A stretch of DNA of 64,000 nucleotides from Alkalibacterium sp049389645 (GTDB lineage: Bacteria; Bacillota; Bacilli; Lactobacillales; Carnobacteriaceae_A), in assembly GCF_049389645.1 (NCBI RefSeq), contig NZ_CP186540.1, forward strand, positions 558,001 to 622,000. Reading direction: 5' to 3'. The position numbers were made by a program, and so were the translations under genes. The notes under the pieces were generated by a model. That model was not told the DNA's origin, searched no databases, and was given only the letters and a program-made list of their open reading frames with translations. Below are positions 25,783-34,624 of the stretch, piece by piece (position 1 is the first letter of the stretch; each line of letters opens with the position of its first letter).

Positions 25783-25882
25783 AAAAAACCCCTTTGCAAA
25801 GCTGCAAAGAGGTAGACGTGCAGAAAATTAAGTGCACATATCCCTATACAACCTTGCATGCCTCACAGGACTTGCTTAAAGG
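25783..25882 (-). promoter_or_regulatory. PyrR-dependent attenuator 2 of pyrKD
   Basis: On the minus strand a PyrR-binding loop (25852-25882) carries the conserved AAGTCCTGTGAGGC flanked by CCTTTAAGC and GCAAGG. It is followed about 40 nt later by a terminator hairpin (25789-25812: CCTCTTTGCA with TGCAAAGGGG) and TTTTTT. PyrR bound to UMP stabilises the binding loop and lets the terminator form. Both parts are clear. This attenuator lies 100 nt before pyrK. Confidence 0.85.
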
Positions 25883-25990
25883 TGCTGGTGATTCGATTTA
25901 TCAGGATATACAAAAATGTATATCTGAATAATTACCATTTTGAAACGGTTCTACTTAAACAGTTATTCACAAACTCGATTCACAACAAAT

Positions 25991-26088
25991 AAAAAATACC
26001 CTTTCTCCGTGTATGAGAAAAAGGATATAGATAGACCTACTCTATATTATTACGTTCCTTCTCAGTCTCACGGGACTGATGTTAAAGG
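25991..26088 (-). promoter_or_regulatory. PyrR-dependent attenuator 1 of pyrKD
   Basis: This is a second, upstream copy in the same leader. The PyrR-binding loop at 26057-26088 contains TCAGTCCCGTGAGACTGA within TTTAAC and AAGG flanks. Its terminator at 25999-26024 pairs CCTTTTTCTC with GAGAAAGGG and is followed by TATTTTTT. The loop sequence is closer to the canonical PyrR site than copy 2. Together they make a double-gated leader. Confidence 0.85.
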
Positions 26089-26105
26089 TTCTTTTGTTAT
26101 GTCTA

Positions 26106-26134
26106 ATTATTCCAATAAAGGAGAGAGAAGTCAA
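26106..26134 (-). promoter_or_regulatory. Sigma-A promoter of the pyr leader
   Basis: On the minus strand TTGACT (26129-26134) and AATAAT (26106-26111) are separated by 17 nt. Transcription would begin about 10 nt before the first PyrR-binding loop, giving a leader of about 415 nt. Confidence 0.75.
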
Positions 26135-26200
26135 CCCTTTTTCTGTTTTGTTTGTATTTCATTGAGTGTTACTTCACATTTTGATTATAAATCGAAAAAT

Positions 26201-26240
26201 GATCCCCTGAAATAACTTAATTAGTTACTTCCAGGGGATC
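26201..26240. terminator. Terminator of exonuclease III gene
   Basis: GATCCCCTG...AGTAACT/AGTTATT...CAGGGGATC forms a long stem. On the minus strand it is followed by a T-rich stretch, 25 nt past the exonuclease stop. It also separates that gene from the pyr promoter. Confidence 0.8.
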
Positions 26241-26265
26241 ATTAGCTTTTTTTGTAGTATTACAT

Positions 26266-27096
26266 CTAATCTATATCTATATCAAGCACTAAAGGGGTAT
26301 GGTCTTGTCGTTCTCCAGAATCTAGCATGTCTGATTTTTTTACTTTATCAGCCAGCCTGTTACTTACCAGCCAATAGTCGATCCTCCAGCCTGAATTATT
26401 GATCTTGCTTGTTTTGGCACGCTGGTTCCACCAGGAATATTGCCCGGTCACATCGCCGTTGACATACCGGAATGTATCTGTAAATCCTTTATTCAAAAGT
26501 TTCGTAAATCCTTCACGCTCTTCGTCTGTAAAACCAGCTGACAGATGATTTCTATCTGGATGAGCTATATCGATTTCTTTATGGGCAACATTAAAGTCCC
26601 CTGTTGCAATAACTGGCTTCTTCGCATCCAAACCGCTTAAGTATTCTGCATACTTTTCATCCCATTGTTGACGCTCTTCTAGTCGAACTAATCCTGAACC
26701 GGCATTGGGTGTATATACTTGCGTCACATAAAAATCGTCAAATTCCAGCGTAATCATACGCCCTTCTACATCCATTGTATCCGGAGCATCAATTTTCGGA
26801 TAGGTTACACTGGGCTTTAAATGATTCTTATATAGAAACATCGTACCCGCATAACTTTTTCTTGCAGGTTCTTCAGAAATACGCCAGACATACTCGTAAT
26901 CAGGAAATAAATCGTTTAATATTCCCTCATGTTTTTTTGTCGGCCCGGTTCGAGGCAGTTTGGTTTCCTGAATCGCAATAACTTCCGGATTTTGCTCGAC
27001 TATCTTATTCATTACTTCTCTAGACATGACCGCTCGTGCTGAATCGCTCGTCAATGTTGCATTTAATGAATCAATATTCCACGAAATCAATCTCAC
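26266..27096 (-). CDS. xth: Exodeoxyribonuclease III
   Basis: This 276-residue endonuclease/exonuclease/phosphatase-fold enzyme cleaves DNA at abasic sites and trims 3' ends in base-excision repair. The metal and catalytic motifs are in order: LISWNID (Asn), AIQETKL (Glu), YTPNAG, TGDFNVAH (Asp and Asn), GWRIDYWLVS (Asp), and DHTPLVLDID (His). Length is as expected for the ExoA/Xth family. The start is GTG with AGAGGAG upstream. The gene appears monocistronic. Confidence 0.9.
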   Translation of the reverse strand: MRLISWNIDSLNATLTSDSARAVMSREVMNKIVEQNPEVIAIQETKLPRTGPTKKHEGILNDLFPDYEYVWRISEEPARKSYAGTMFLYKNHLKPSVTYPKIDAPDTMDVEGRMITLEFDDFYVTQVYTPNAGSGLVRLEERQQWDEKYAEYLSGLDAKKPVIATGDFNVAHKEIDIAHPDRNHLSAGFTDEEREGFTKLLNKGFTDTFRYVNGDVTGQYSWWNQRAKTSKINNSGWRIDYWLVSNRLADKVKKSDMLDSGERQDHTPLVLDIDID

Positions 27097-27619
27097 TTTT
27101 TTTGCTCCTCTATATCTTTTTTTACTATGACTACTCTATCTATCCTAACATTATATAGGAAATAGAACGATTATTTTGACTAAACTTTAAATAGAATCGT
27201 TGCTCGATCTACAAGTCCCTCCTAAGACATGCCAGCGATGTGCTGTCATACTCGTCATAAAAATCAAACGTTCATTACACCCACAGTAGTATAGTTAATA
27301 CACCAATACTATTCGAATTACTAAATATAATTTTGAAAATAAGACGAAGTATCAAAAAAAGCACTCCCAATATAGTGAAGTAGAATTTTTATATTTCTAC
27401 TTCACTATATTGGGAGCATGTCATCTACCGGTTATATGTCATTATTTTAATGACTATTAGAGTATTTAGTTCAACACCAATAATTTTATTCAACATTTTT
27501 TTGCACCCAATTCATTAAAACTCAATGACAAGTGTGTTTTTTAACATATAATCTTTACTTCCTCTTAGCAGCATTCAGAAGGTTATTATAAATAAATATC
27601 TTAACCCTTAAATCTAGTC
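27097..27619. other. Gene-free region with long inverted repeat
   Basis: No frame is supported in this 520 bp. The only structure is the 22-bp inverted repeat at 27364-27416. The rest is AT-rich and unremarkable. Confidence 0.45.
27364..27416 (-). terminator. Perfect 22-bp inverted repeat, probable terminator
   Basis: CTCCCAATATAGTGAAGTAGAA (in two blocks, 27364-27385) is the exact reverse complement of 27395-27416, with a 9 nt loop. Read on the minus strand a TTTTTTT run follows, so it can terminate the hydrolase gene at 27620, although it lies about 200 nt past its stop. Confidence 0.65.
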
Positions 27620-28690
27620 TTAATACTTTGATAATTGCTTGATTACATTAAGCAACATGAATCGAACACCTTTTCTTTCATATGAAAAATCATTAAAGCT
27701 TCCAATTATATAGGAATCTTTTCCCGGGTGATAAAACATAAACGCTCCTGTTGCCCCTGCAACCCCCCAGGAATTTAATTTTTCAGGCATGACCAAGGGT
27801 ACTGTTTTAATCTTCCAAATTCCGTAGCCATAATCAATTCCTAATCCAAATCTGACACAATTATCCTTCATTTCTTCAAGCATGTTTTTTGTCACTATCT
27901 GATATGACACCAAAGCTTTCATGAATTTTAGTAAGTCTTCAGTGGGAGCCACTACGCCTCCACCGGTATAGTCAAGGCCGGCATATCCTTTTATATCATT
28001 CAATTTGGTTTTATCAATAAAAAAATCAGCAGTAGGGAATTGTGAACTTTCTATTGGCTCGGAAAATTGGTGCATATATGAGTGCCTCATATCAAGAGGT
28101 TCGAAAATGTATTTTCTTAATACAACATGAAAAGGTTCACCGGTGATGCTTTCAATTATTAAACCTATTAAATGGTAATTCGTGTCTGTGTATTTAAATC
28201 CTTCACCTGGAGGAAAATGAGGTTTTTCATTGTTTTTCACCCAGGTAACTGCTTCTCTGGGCGTTATATTTAGATTCTGATCCTTAATAAGTTTACCTAA
28301 GAGTGGCCTGAAATCATCAGCTAAGCCAGAGGTTTGATTTAGCAGATGCTTGATCTTGACTTCATCAGTATAATCCTTTCCATTGTATATATGCAGGTTA
28401 TTCGTTAATTCATGATCGAGATATTTTGTGATTTCATCATCAAAAGACAACTTTCCCCTGTCAACTAATATGCCAATAATTGCTGAAGTAAACAATTTTC
28501 CTACACTAGCCATATAAATTGGCTGCTGCGGGTTGGCTGGCATGGTACCCGTTGACCCTTCTGCAATATTTATGTGGATACCTTCTTTTTCCGAATGCAC
28601 TAATAAATAAGCATTCTTTATTTTACTATCTTTTCGCACTTGTTTTCTAAACGAATTTTCTATTGATTTTGATAAATTATTCGTTTTCAT
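27620..28690 (-). CDS. Class C beta-lactamase-like serine hydrolase
   Basis: This 356-residue protein belongs to the S12/beta-lactamase-related family. The serine-Lys pair is in MASVGKLFTS (S-x-x-K). The second motif is in FKYTDTNYHLIG, where Asp replaces the usual Asn of Y-x-N. The third motif is HPGKDSYIIG. There is no obvious signal peptide, so the enzyme is probably cytosolic or membrane-associated. The family includes esterases and D-amino peptidases as well as beta-lactamases, so resistance should not be assumed. GGAAGGAGAG precedes the ATG. Confidence 0.75.
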   Translation of the reverse strand: MKTNNLSKSIENSFRKQVRKDSKIKNAYLLVHSEKEGIHINIAEGSTGTMPANPQQPIYMASVGKLFTSAIIGILVDRGKLSFDDEITKYLDHELTNNLHIYNGKDYTDEVKIKHLLNQTSGLADDFRPLLGKLIKDQNLNITPREAVTWVKNNEKPHFPPGEGFKYTDTNYHLIGLIIESITGEPFHVVLRKYIFEPLDMRHSYMHQFSEPIESSQFPTADFFIDKTKLNDIKGYAGLDYTGGGVVAPTEDLLKFMKALVSYQIVTKNMLEEMKDNCVRFGLGIDYGYGIWKIKTVPLVMPEKLNSWGVAGATGAFMFYHPGKDSYIIGSFNDFSYERKGVRFMLLNVIKQLSKY

Positions 28691-29101
28691 TCAATTCTAC
28701 TCTCCTTCCTTAAAATATATTCTCATTTCAATTTCTTTAAACGATGACGGCGCCAGAATTAGTATTATCATATTTTCGGCAAGTGACTCTAAACACTAAT
28801 TCATTTAATCTCTTTCAATAAAACAGCAAACAATATATGGAATTAGAGATCTATCGAATCAGTTGTTGATATTTTTATAACTCTCCAAGTGAACTAACAT
28901 GTTTTTCAAACTAAGAGAAACATTCTTGTACAATATATTATTATTATTATAGACTTCTCCTTAAAATAACTCACTCAATATACTCTCGAACTACTATTTT
29001 CAAAACATACAAATTTTAAATGATTTTAGGTTCCAAAAAGGAATCTATCTTAATTATTGATATCTTCCATCATCAATGGATACTCGAAGTTCGTTTCATT
29101 A
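28691..29101. other. AT-rich gap
   Basis: Apart from the ribosome binding site of the preceding gene and a weak promoter-like region, I see no gene, RNA or repeat here. Confidence 0.45.
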
Positions 29102-29329
29102 TCATTTCGGCTTCTTCTCTCTGAGCCAAATGTATCTTACAGGTAGGCTGATTCCCATATTTCCTAATAGAATCCACCCATTTTTGATTATATTAGCAGT
29201 GATGTAATTCTCATTTTTCATAAAGTTAATATGATCAATGAAATGCTGAATTGTACCAGCACCTAATTCAACAGCTGTGTGCATAAGAAGTTTCCTACAT
29301 ACTAACCATACAGCTTTATAAGCTTTCAA
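29102..29329 (-). CDS. Short ORF of unknown function, possible gene fragment
   Basis: A 75-codon frame beginning at TTG encodes a protein-like sequence (ELGAGTIQHFIDHINFMKNE, then NIIKNGWILLGNMGIS). There is no ribosome binding site and no family I recognise. It lies directly downstream of the copy-4 hairpin on the minus strand. It is probably the tail of a truncated gene. Confidence 0.25.
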   Translation of the reverse strand: MKAYKAVWLVCRKLLMHTAVELGAGTIQHFIDHINFMKNENYITANIIKNGWILLGNMGISLPVRYIWLREKKPK

Positions 29330-29335
29330 TTTAAT

Positions 29336-29425
29336 AAGCCTCTGAAAACAGCGTCATACGCTATTTTCAGAGGCTTTGACATTTTTATTTAATTAACAGA
29401 GTAACGCTTTGTATATGTGTCGAGA
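29336..29425 (-). repeat. rlmD-3'-end module, copy 4
   Basis: A 17-bp hairpin (29336-29352 and 29360-29376, loop GTCATAC, one mismatch) is followed by a 16 nt spacer and ATTAACAGAGTAACGCTTTG. This is nearly identical to the end of rlmD at 39829-39850. The minus-strand frame gives STHIQSVTLLIK-stop against HVESVTLLTKK in RlmD. No methyltransferase gene is present here. The hairpin may terminate the sugar dehydrogenase gene at 29516. Confidence 0.7.
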
Positions 29426-29515
29426 TGATAGTGCATACAGAATCAAAGATAGAAGTAGTACTTGCCAATTTTTTTATTATTGCCGAAAAATCTGTAAAGC
29501 ACACTTTAACCTCAT

Positions 29516-30640
29516 TTAATCTTGAATGGAGAGCCGATACAGTTTATCGTCACTCTCTTTTGGATCACCCCGCCCATCTGTATTATTACTGATGAAATAA
29601 AGCTGATCATCTTCTATCAATACATCCCTGATTCGGCCGAATCCAGATACCACTTCTCTCTGCTCACGGGTTTCAAGGTCAAATTCAAAAACAGCAGACC
29701 CTCTTAACCCTGCGACATAAATTTTACCATTGTAATAGTCCATTCCAGAGGGGGCCCATGTGTCTGAATTTCCAGAGGTGAAGAGAGGCGAAATCATATC
29801 TTCTTGTTCTTCGTCTCCTTCAATGATCGGCCAGCCATAATTTTGACCGGCTTCAATTAGGTTGACCTCGTCATTTGCTGAATTGCCATGTTCACTTGAA
29901 TACAATGTTCCGTCAGACGACCAAGTAAGTCCCTGAGGGTTTCGGTGTCCATAACTGTAAACATAGGAATCGGGAATGGGATTGTCCTCCGGAATCGATC
30001 CATCACGATTCATTCTTAAAATTTTTCCGCCTAATGATTCAGTGTCTTGTGCAATATCAGGTGTAGATGCATCACCAGTCGTTGCATAGAGCATGTCATC
30101 AGGACCGATTTTTAGTCTGCCACCATGATGAACCCTTCCGCTTGGGATTTTATCGAGCAGTATATCCTCTTCCTGCCAGACGTCTCCACCTAACTGCAAA
30201 GTAACAATCCGGTTCAGAGGTCCATTGCTGGCTTCATAGGTGTAATAGGCGTAGGCTAAGCTGTTTTGCGAAAATTCCGGATCGAGGACGAATCCTAACA
30301 AACCCGCTTCTGGAACCAAGGACAGTTCCTGTTCCAGTTCCACATCCTGCCTTATAGTTTCTCCATTTTCAATTCGTGTGATATATCCAGGTCTCTCTGT
30401 CAAGAAGAAAGTATCTCCCTCTTTTTCAATCGACCAGGGTATCTCGAGGTTTTCAGTAACTATCTCTGGTTCGTCGCTTATTACTTCCGGTTCTTTCTCT
30501 TCTTCCTGTTCTCCCAGCCCATCATTTACCTGTCCATTCGAAGTGATGTCCGGGTCAGTTGTAACTGGTGCTTCATTAGTATCAGCACATCCAGAAACTA
30601 GAATCACTAAAAACAGACCTAACATACTGAATTTTTTCAT
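29516..30640 (-). CDS. PQQ-type soluble aldose sugar dehydrogenase, lipoprotein
   Basis: This 374-residue secreted lipoprotein has signal MKKFSMLGLFLVILV and lipobox VSGC, an acidic linker to about residue 60, then a six-bladed beta-propeller of the glucose/sorbosone dehydrogenase family. Family motifs are TENLEIPWSIE, GLLGFVLDPEF, RVHHGGRLKIGPD (the catalytic His), GHRNPQGLTW, and YGWPIIEGDE. These enzymes oxidise aldoses at the cell surface using pyrroloquinoline quinone. No PQQ biosynthesis gene is visible. GAAGAGGTG precedes the ATG by 7 nt. Confidence 0.85.
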   Translation of the reverse strand: MKKFSMLGLFLVILVSGCADTNEAPVTTDPDITSNGQVNDGLGEQEEEKEPEVISDEPEIVTENLEIPWSIEKEGDTFFLTERPGYITRIENGETIRQDVELEQELSLVPEAGLLGFVLDPEFSQNSLAYAYYTYEASNGPLNRIVTLQLGGDVWQEEDILLDKIPSGRVHHGGRLKIGPDDMLYATTGDASTPDIAQDTESLGGKILRMNRDGSIPEDNPIPDSYVYSYGHRNPQGLTWSSDGTLYSSEHGNSANDEVNLIEAGQNYGWPIIEGDEEQEDMISPLFTSGNSDTWAPSGMDYYNGKIYVAGLRGSAVFEFDLETREQREVVSGFGRIRDVLIEDDQLYFISNNTDGRGDPKESDDKLYRLSIQD

Positions 30641-30685
30641 TCTTATACACCTCTTCCTTATCGTTTCTATTTGCGATAGGAGTCC

Positions 30686-31369
30686 TTAAATCAAACCAAA
30701 TAAGATAAACCCAACGGTGTTGATTGCAAAATTTGCAAACATATGTACAAGCCACGATGGATATATATTCTCAGACTTTTCATTTAAAAAATTAAAGATA
30801 CAGCCCCCAGCGAAGAGTCCAGTCATGGCTAACAAATAAATACTCCAATGGAACCATCCACTTGTCATACCTACATGATACAATGCAAACAATAAAGAAC
30901 TGAATACATAGGCAAAGAGGCGACTAGTGTTTTCCTTCAAAATTAAAAAAGCGAAACCACGAAAGAAAAATTCTTCCAGCAAAGAATTAATTAGAGAGAT
31001 ATAAATAGCAACATATACAAAATTATGTTCAGTGACACCAATATTGGTAGTTAAAGACTCACGAATTATTGATAAATCAATATGGTTTTTTAAAATAATA
31101 TACGCAATTAGGATAACAGAGAATACTCCAACACCCAATAAAAATGCATATATAAGATCTGACTTTCTAGGAATAAACAGTTTTTTCAAACGACTATACT
31201 GATCTTTATACTTAAGAAAGTACCCCATCGGAACAACTGAGAACAGAAATATTTTCAAAATAGATTTGTATAGATATGGCAATTGGAAAAATCCGTCTAT
31301 GACACTCATACCTAAAGCTGATATTGAGATTAAAAGAATCAAGAATACACTTTTTCTATTTATTTTCAT
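30686..31369 (-). CDS. CPBP-family intramembrane metalloprotease
   Basis: This 227-residue protein has about seven transmembrane segments. The CPBP (CAAX-protease/bacteriocin-processing) motifs are in place: LLEEFFFRGF (EE-x3-R), ALYHVG (His), and SWLVHMFANFAINT (second His/Asn). Such proteases act in the membrane, often in peptide maturation or self-immunity. The frame extends to 31402, but the ATG at 31367-31369 has AAAGGGG 9 nt upstream, while the earlier ATG has none. The sugar dehydrogenase gene follows after 45 nt. Confidence 0.8.
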   Translation of the reverse strand: MKINRKSVFLILLISISALGMSVIDGFFQLPYLYKSILKIFLFSVVPMGYFLKYKDQYSRLKKLFIPRKSDLIYAFLLGVGVFSVILIAYIILKNHIDLSIIRESLTTNIGVTEHNFVYVAIYISLINSLLEEFFFRGFAFLILKENTSRLFAYVFSSLLFALYHVGMTSGWFHWSIYLLAMTGLFAGGCIFNFLNEKSENIYPSWLVHMFANFAINTVGFILFGLI

Positions 31370-31513
31370 ATGACGATACCCCTTTAAGTACACATCGCTC
31401 ATTTTTAGTTACTCTAAGTACTGCTTTATTTTAGCGGATACACTTTAGCTGCCACTACCTAAAAAGATCCGATGTCGGAACTTCTTTTCCGTAACACCAG
31501 TATAAAAAGAATC

Positions 31514-31543
31514 CACACTAAAAAACACTCTTTTTTTAGTGTG
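31514..31543. terminator. Hairpin terminator
   Basis: CACACTAAAAAA pairs with TTTTTTTAGTGTG around CACTC. The stem itself contains the A and T runs. It lies between the DegV gene and the CPBP gene and could serve as the DegV terminator about 210 nt past its stop. Confidence 0.55.
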
Positions 31544-31755
31544 AAACTTAGTATTCTTTTATTCTATAGCAAAAGGTATTAGCTAACTAAACTAAATATT
31601 TTAATTAAAAATGATATAAATAATAACATTTAGTCCCTCATTATTTTGATCCAACTGATTGCACGGTCAATAACCGAAGAAGAAGACACTTCTTGAGCAT
31701 AGCTCTTTATGGAATGTCTCGCTTATTCTTTATCTTCATTCAAAATCTTTACACT

Positions 31756-32616
31756 TTAATCAGCGATTTTTTCAATCCCTGCGATGCCAATTGCTCCAGG
31801 ACCTCCATGACTTGAAATCACAGCACCCGCCTTCATCCAGCTGGCTTTTTGAATACCGTTTTCTCTCAGCAATTCGAAAATCATCTCTTTCTGACTGTCT
31901 TCAACACCCGGAGCACCTACTATTAGTACGCTATCAGGGTCGATGTTATAGCTCTTGAAAAAATTATTAACCATCTTTTTCAAGCAGTTATCAAAGGATC
32001 CACGGTATTTCGCCCCAGATACCAAGGAGCCATTTTCTAATATAATTGACGGCTGAATTTTCAACAAATTTGCCCCGTGAAAAGCCAGATTTGAGACCCG
32101 GCCGCCAGCTTTTAAATATTGCAGTGTTTTAGGCAAAAAAGCCATATGGGTGCGTTCTCTAATATCTTCGACAAAAGCAATAATTGCTTCAGGACTTGTA
32201 TTAGGATTATCTTCAATGAATTGAGCTGTTGCTTTAACAACAGCAGCTGCTCCGATAGATACATGCTTGGAGTCTACAAGGTAGATGTTTTTAAAATCTT
32301 GAGCTGCAATATTTGCTGCATTGAAGGAAACAGTTGTTACTGCAGAATATCCAATATGGATTATATATGCATCGGGATGTTCTGCAAAAATTCGCTTGAA
32401 AACCTCGGCATTATCTTGTGGAGAAGTACCTGATGTTTTAGGTAGATTTTCTGTTTTTTCATAATAATCAAAAGCTTTCTGAACTTCAAAACTACCATCA
32501 GAATACGTTTGATCTCCCATTGTCACATGCATCGGAATGACTTGTATATTGTAGCGATCGATTATTTCTTTAGATAGATCTGAACCACTTTCAGTTGTGA
32601 TAATATATTTATTCAT
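31756..32616 (-). CDS. DegV family fatty-acid-binding protein
   Basis: This 286-residue cytosolic DegV/FakB-type protein binds one fatty acid and presents it to the FakA kinase. The N-terminus has YIITTESGSDLSKEII and the core SYSDGSFE-like segment (TYSDGSF). The fatty-acid pocket and hydroxyl anchor are in TSGTSPQDN and YLKAGGRVS, and the family signature GPGAIGIA is at the C-terminus. Length is standard. It is monocistronic; no fakA neighbour is visible. Confidence 0.9.
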   Translation of the reverse strand: MNKYIITTESGSDLSKEIIDRYNIQVIPMHVTMGDQTYSDGSFEVQKAFDYYEKTENLPKTSGTSPQDNAEVFKRIFAEHPDAYIIHIGYSAVTTVSFNAANIAAQDFKNIYLVDSKHVSIGAAAVVKATAQFIEDNPNTSPEAIIAFVEDIRERTHMAFLPKTLQYLKAGGRVSNLAFHGANLLKIQPSIILENGSLVSGAKYRGSFDNCLKKMVNNFFKSYNIDPDSVLIVGAPGVEDSQKEMIFELLRENGIQKASWMKAGAVISSHGGPGAIGIAGIEKIAD

Positions 32617-33110
32617 AATAAACCTCCATTATTTTGGTCGATTATAGTTCTTCTACTGACTGTAGTCTTCATTGTTTTCATTATAATCATTGTACTATAT
32701 ATTTTTTATAATATACACTCAACCTTTTATATCTTTACATATCTATAAAAGATTAATCTCTCTAAATTATGGTCCTCATGTCATGACCGAATTTTTGATT
32801 AAACAAATTAATATATCAACCATTCTAATTATTGCTAATTCCACAATATACCAACAAATGTTTTTTTAATCTAATTTTTTTCTCAATAAAACTCTCATTA
32901 CCCAATTTATTATCACAATTATTTACACAATAGAATTATAATTACAGTTCTTTGTTCGCAAAGTATTGAACTCTAGAAATATAATCACAATTTCTAGAGT
33001 TCAATACTTTATATTTTTTCAAGCAGTACGACAGTCTCCACTTACAATTATCAGTAAGTTCAGCAAATTTCAATACTCTTTTTTGCTTAGGAAGTATTGA
33101 TTATTATAAC
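32617..33110. other. AT-rich gap with one perfect hairpin
   Basis: No gene is supported. The only structure is the 21-bp inverted repeat at 32960-33010. Confidence 0.45.
32960..33010 (+). repeat. Perfect 21-bp inverted repeat
   Basis: Positions 32960-32980 and 32990-33010 are exact reverse complements around a 9 nt AT loop. A TATATTTTTT run follows on the plus strand, and no T-run on the minus strand. It lies 100 nt past the sucrose hydrolase gene but faces the wrong way to be a simple terminator for it. It is similar in kind to 8101-8156 and 27364-27416. Confidence 0.7.
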
Positions 33111-34553
33111 TTATCTTGTTGATGTCACCTGCAGGCTGGATAAATAGTGCAGCTTTCCCTTCACTCCATATGCAGTTAAGTGGGATAAATCTTTAATAAA
33201 GAATCGAGTCGTAAATACTGTTTCCCCATTGTCACAAAATATTTCCATACTGGATTGATCAACAAATATTTTAACGTTATGCTTCTCTTTAATTTTTCTA
33301 ATTGCATATCGCTCTGTTCCAAACCTCTCTGCATACAACTCAGACATGTTTGAACGGTCTAAACAATATTCTTCTCCATTTGAAGAAAAGGTGATGTTTG
33401 CTCCCTCATCATTTTGTAACGTAATACCAAATTCATCTTGAATTTCACATTCTAGCTCGAATGAACCCGAGATCAGACGAATCTCTCTTTCAAAATTATG
33501 TGAAGAAGCTCTAAGGTCTTTCAATTCAATAACTGGTTCTTGAAAAAGGACATTATCTTTAATTTTTAGCTCTCTTGGGATTGTCAGCATATGGGCCCAC
33601 CCATTTTTATCGGTTGGGTATTCACTTTTCGAATTACCCAGCCAACCAATTAGAATCCTGCGACCTTTCTCATCCTCATAGGTTTGCGGAGCATAAAAAT
33701 CAAATCCTTTATCTAATTCAATGAATCCATCATTTTTAAACATGTTATTTTCCACATCTATTTTTTCTCCTACAAAGTACACAACTGAAAAAACATTTTT
33801 TAAATCATACTTACTGAAAGAAGAAATCCCTTGTGGCGATAAGATAAGAACCCCATTCTTTCCTTGCTCATAATAATTTGGACATTCCCACATGTGTCCG
33901 AAATCATTTATTCCGATATCGATATTTCCTTGATAAGATAGATCATAGAACGTTTCGCCTTTATATAGAGCAAGCGCTCCTTGATTGTCTATCGTTTCTC
34001 CTCCTACTAATAAAAAAGAATGATTAGTTCTTTGAAAAACCACTGGGTCACGAAAATTCTCAGTAAAGACAGTCTCATCTCTATCCACTATAACTCCAAT
34101 CTTTTTCACAAGGTTAGAGCTATCCATCTTGGCTAAACATTGTGACTGATTAAATCCCCCTTTTTCTGATTTCCGATTTCCTGTATAAAATAAAAACAAC
34201 TCCCCCTCAACTTCAAGCGAACTGCCTGAATAGCAGCCGTAAGAGTCATAGGTTTGATCGGGATACATTGCAATGCCGTGATCACAATAATGAACAAAAT
34301 CCTTAGTCGAGACATGATACCAATGTTTCAACCCATGAACTGGCCCTAATGGAAACCACTGATAAAAAATGTGATGTTCTCCTTTGTAAAACGAAAGTCC
34401 ATTAGGATCATTCAATAAACCGTGGTGAGGTGCGACATGATAGGTCGGATAATAAGCATCCGATTTTGTCTTTTCCTTTATATTTTCTATATAAGTCTTT
34501 GGAACATCGATCAGGTTCAAAAATCGATTTTTTCGATTTGTAAAATCTATCAT
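33111..34553 (-). CDS. scrB: Sucrose-6-phosphate hydrolase (GH32)
   Basis: This 480-residue GH32 enzyme cleaves imported sucrose 6-phosphate to glucose 6-phosphate and fructose. The nucleophile is in LLNDPNGLSFYKG, the transition-state Asp is in FRDPVVF, and the acid/base Glu is in HMWECPNYY. A C-terminal beta-sandwich starts near 350. The order scrR-scrA-scrB on the same strand (71 nt gap from scrA) makes it the last gene of a sucrose operon. Confidence 0.92.
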   Translation of the reverse strand: MIDFTNRKNRFLNLIDVPKTYIENIKEKTKSDAYYPTYHVAPHHGLLNDPNGLSFYKGEHHIFYQWFPLGPVHGLKHWYHVSTKDFVHYCDHGIAMYPDQTYDSYGCYSGSSLEVEGELFLFYTGNRKSEKGGFNQSQCLAKMDSSNLVKKIGVIVDRDETVFTENFRDPVVFQRTNHSFLLVGGETIDNQGALALYKGETFYDLSYQGNIDIGINDFGHMWECPNYYEQGKNGVLILSPQGISSFSKYDLKNVFSVVYFVGEKIDVENNMFKNDGFIELDKGFDFYAPQTYEDEKGRRILIGWLGNSKSEYPTDKNGWAHMLTIPRELKIKDNVLFQEPVIELKDLRASSHNFEREIRLISGSFELECEIQDEFGITLQNDEGANITFSSNGEEYCLDRSNMSELYAERFGTERYAIRKIKEKHNVKIFVDQSSMEIFCDNGETVFTTRFFIKDLSHLTAYGVKGKLHYLSSLQVTSTR

Positions 34554-34624
34554 AGTTGCTTCTCCCTTAATCAGAATTAAAAGAAGGAAGATTACTCTCT
34601 CCCTTCCCGTCTTCTATTATCTAT

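Noticed and set aside
25940..26215. 91-codon frame on the plus strand, upstream of pyrK
   Set aside because: It runs antisense through the first PyrR attenuator and the promoter of the pyr leader and starts at TTG without a ribosome binding site.
27620..28690. Calling this gene a beta-lactamase resistance determinant
   Set aside because: The second motif is Y-T-D in place of Y-x-N, there is no export signal and no regulator beside it; the S12 family is mostly esterases and peptidases.
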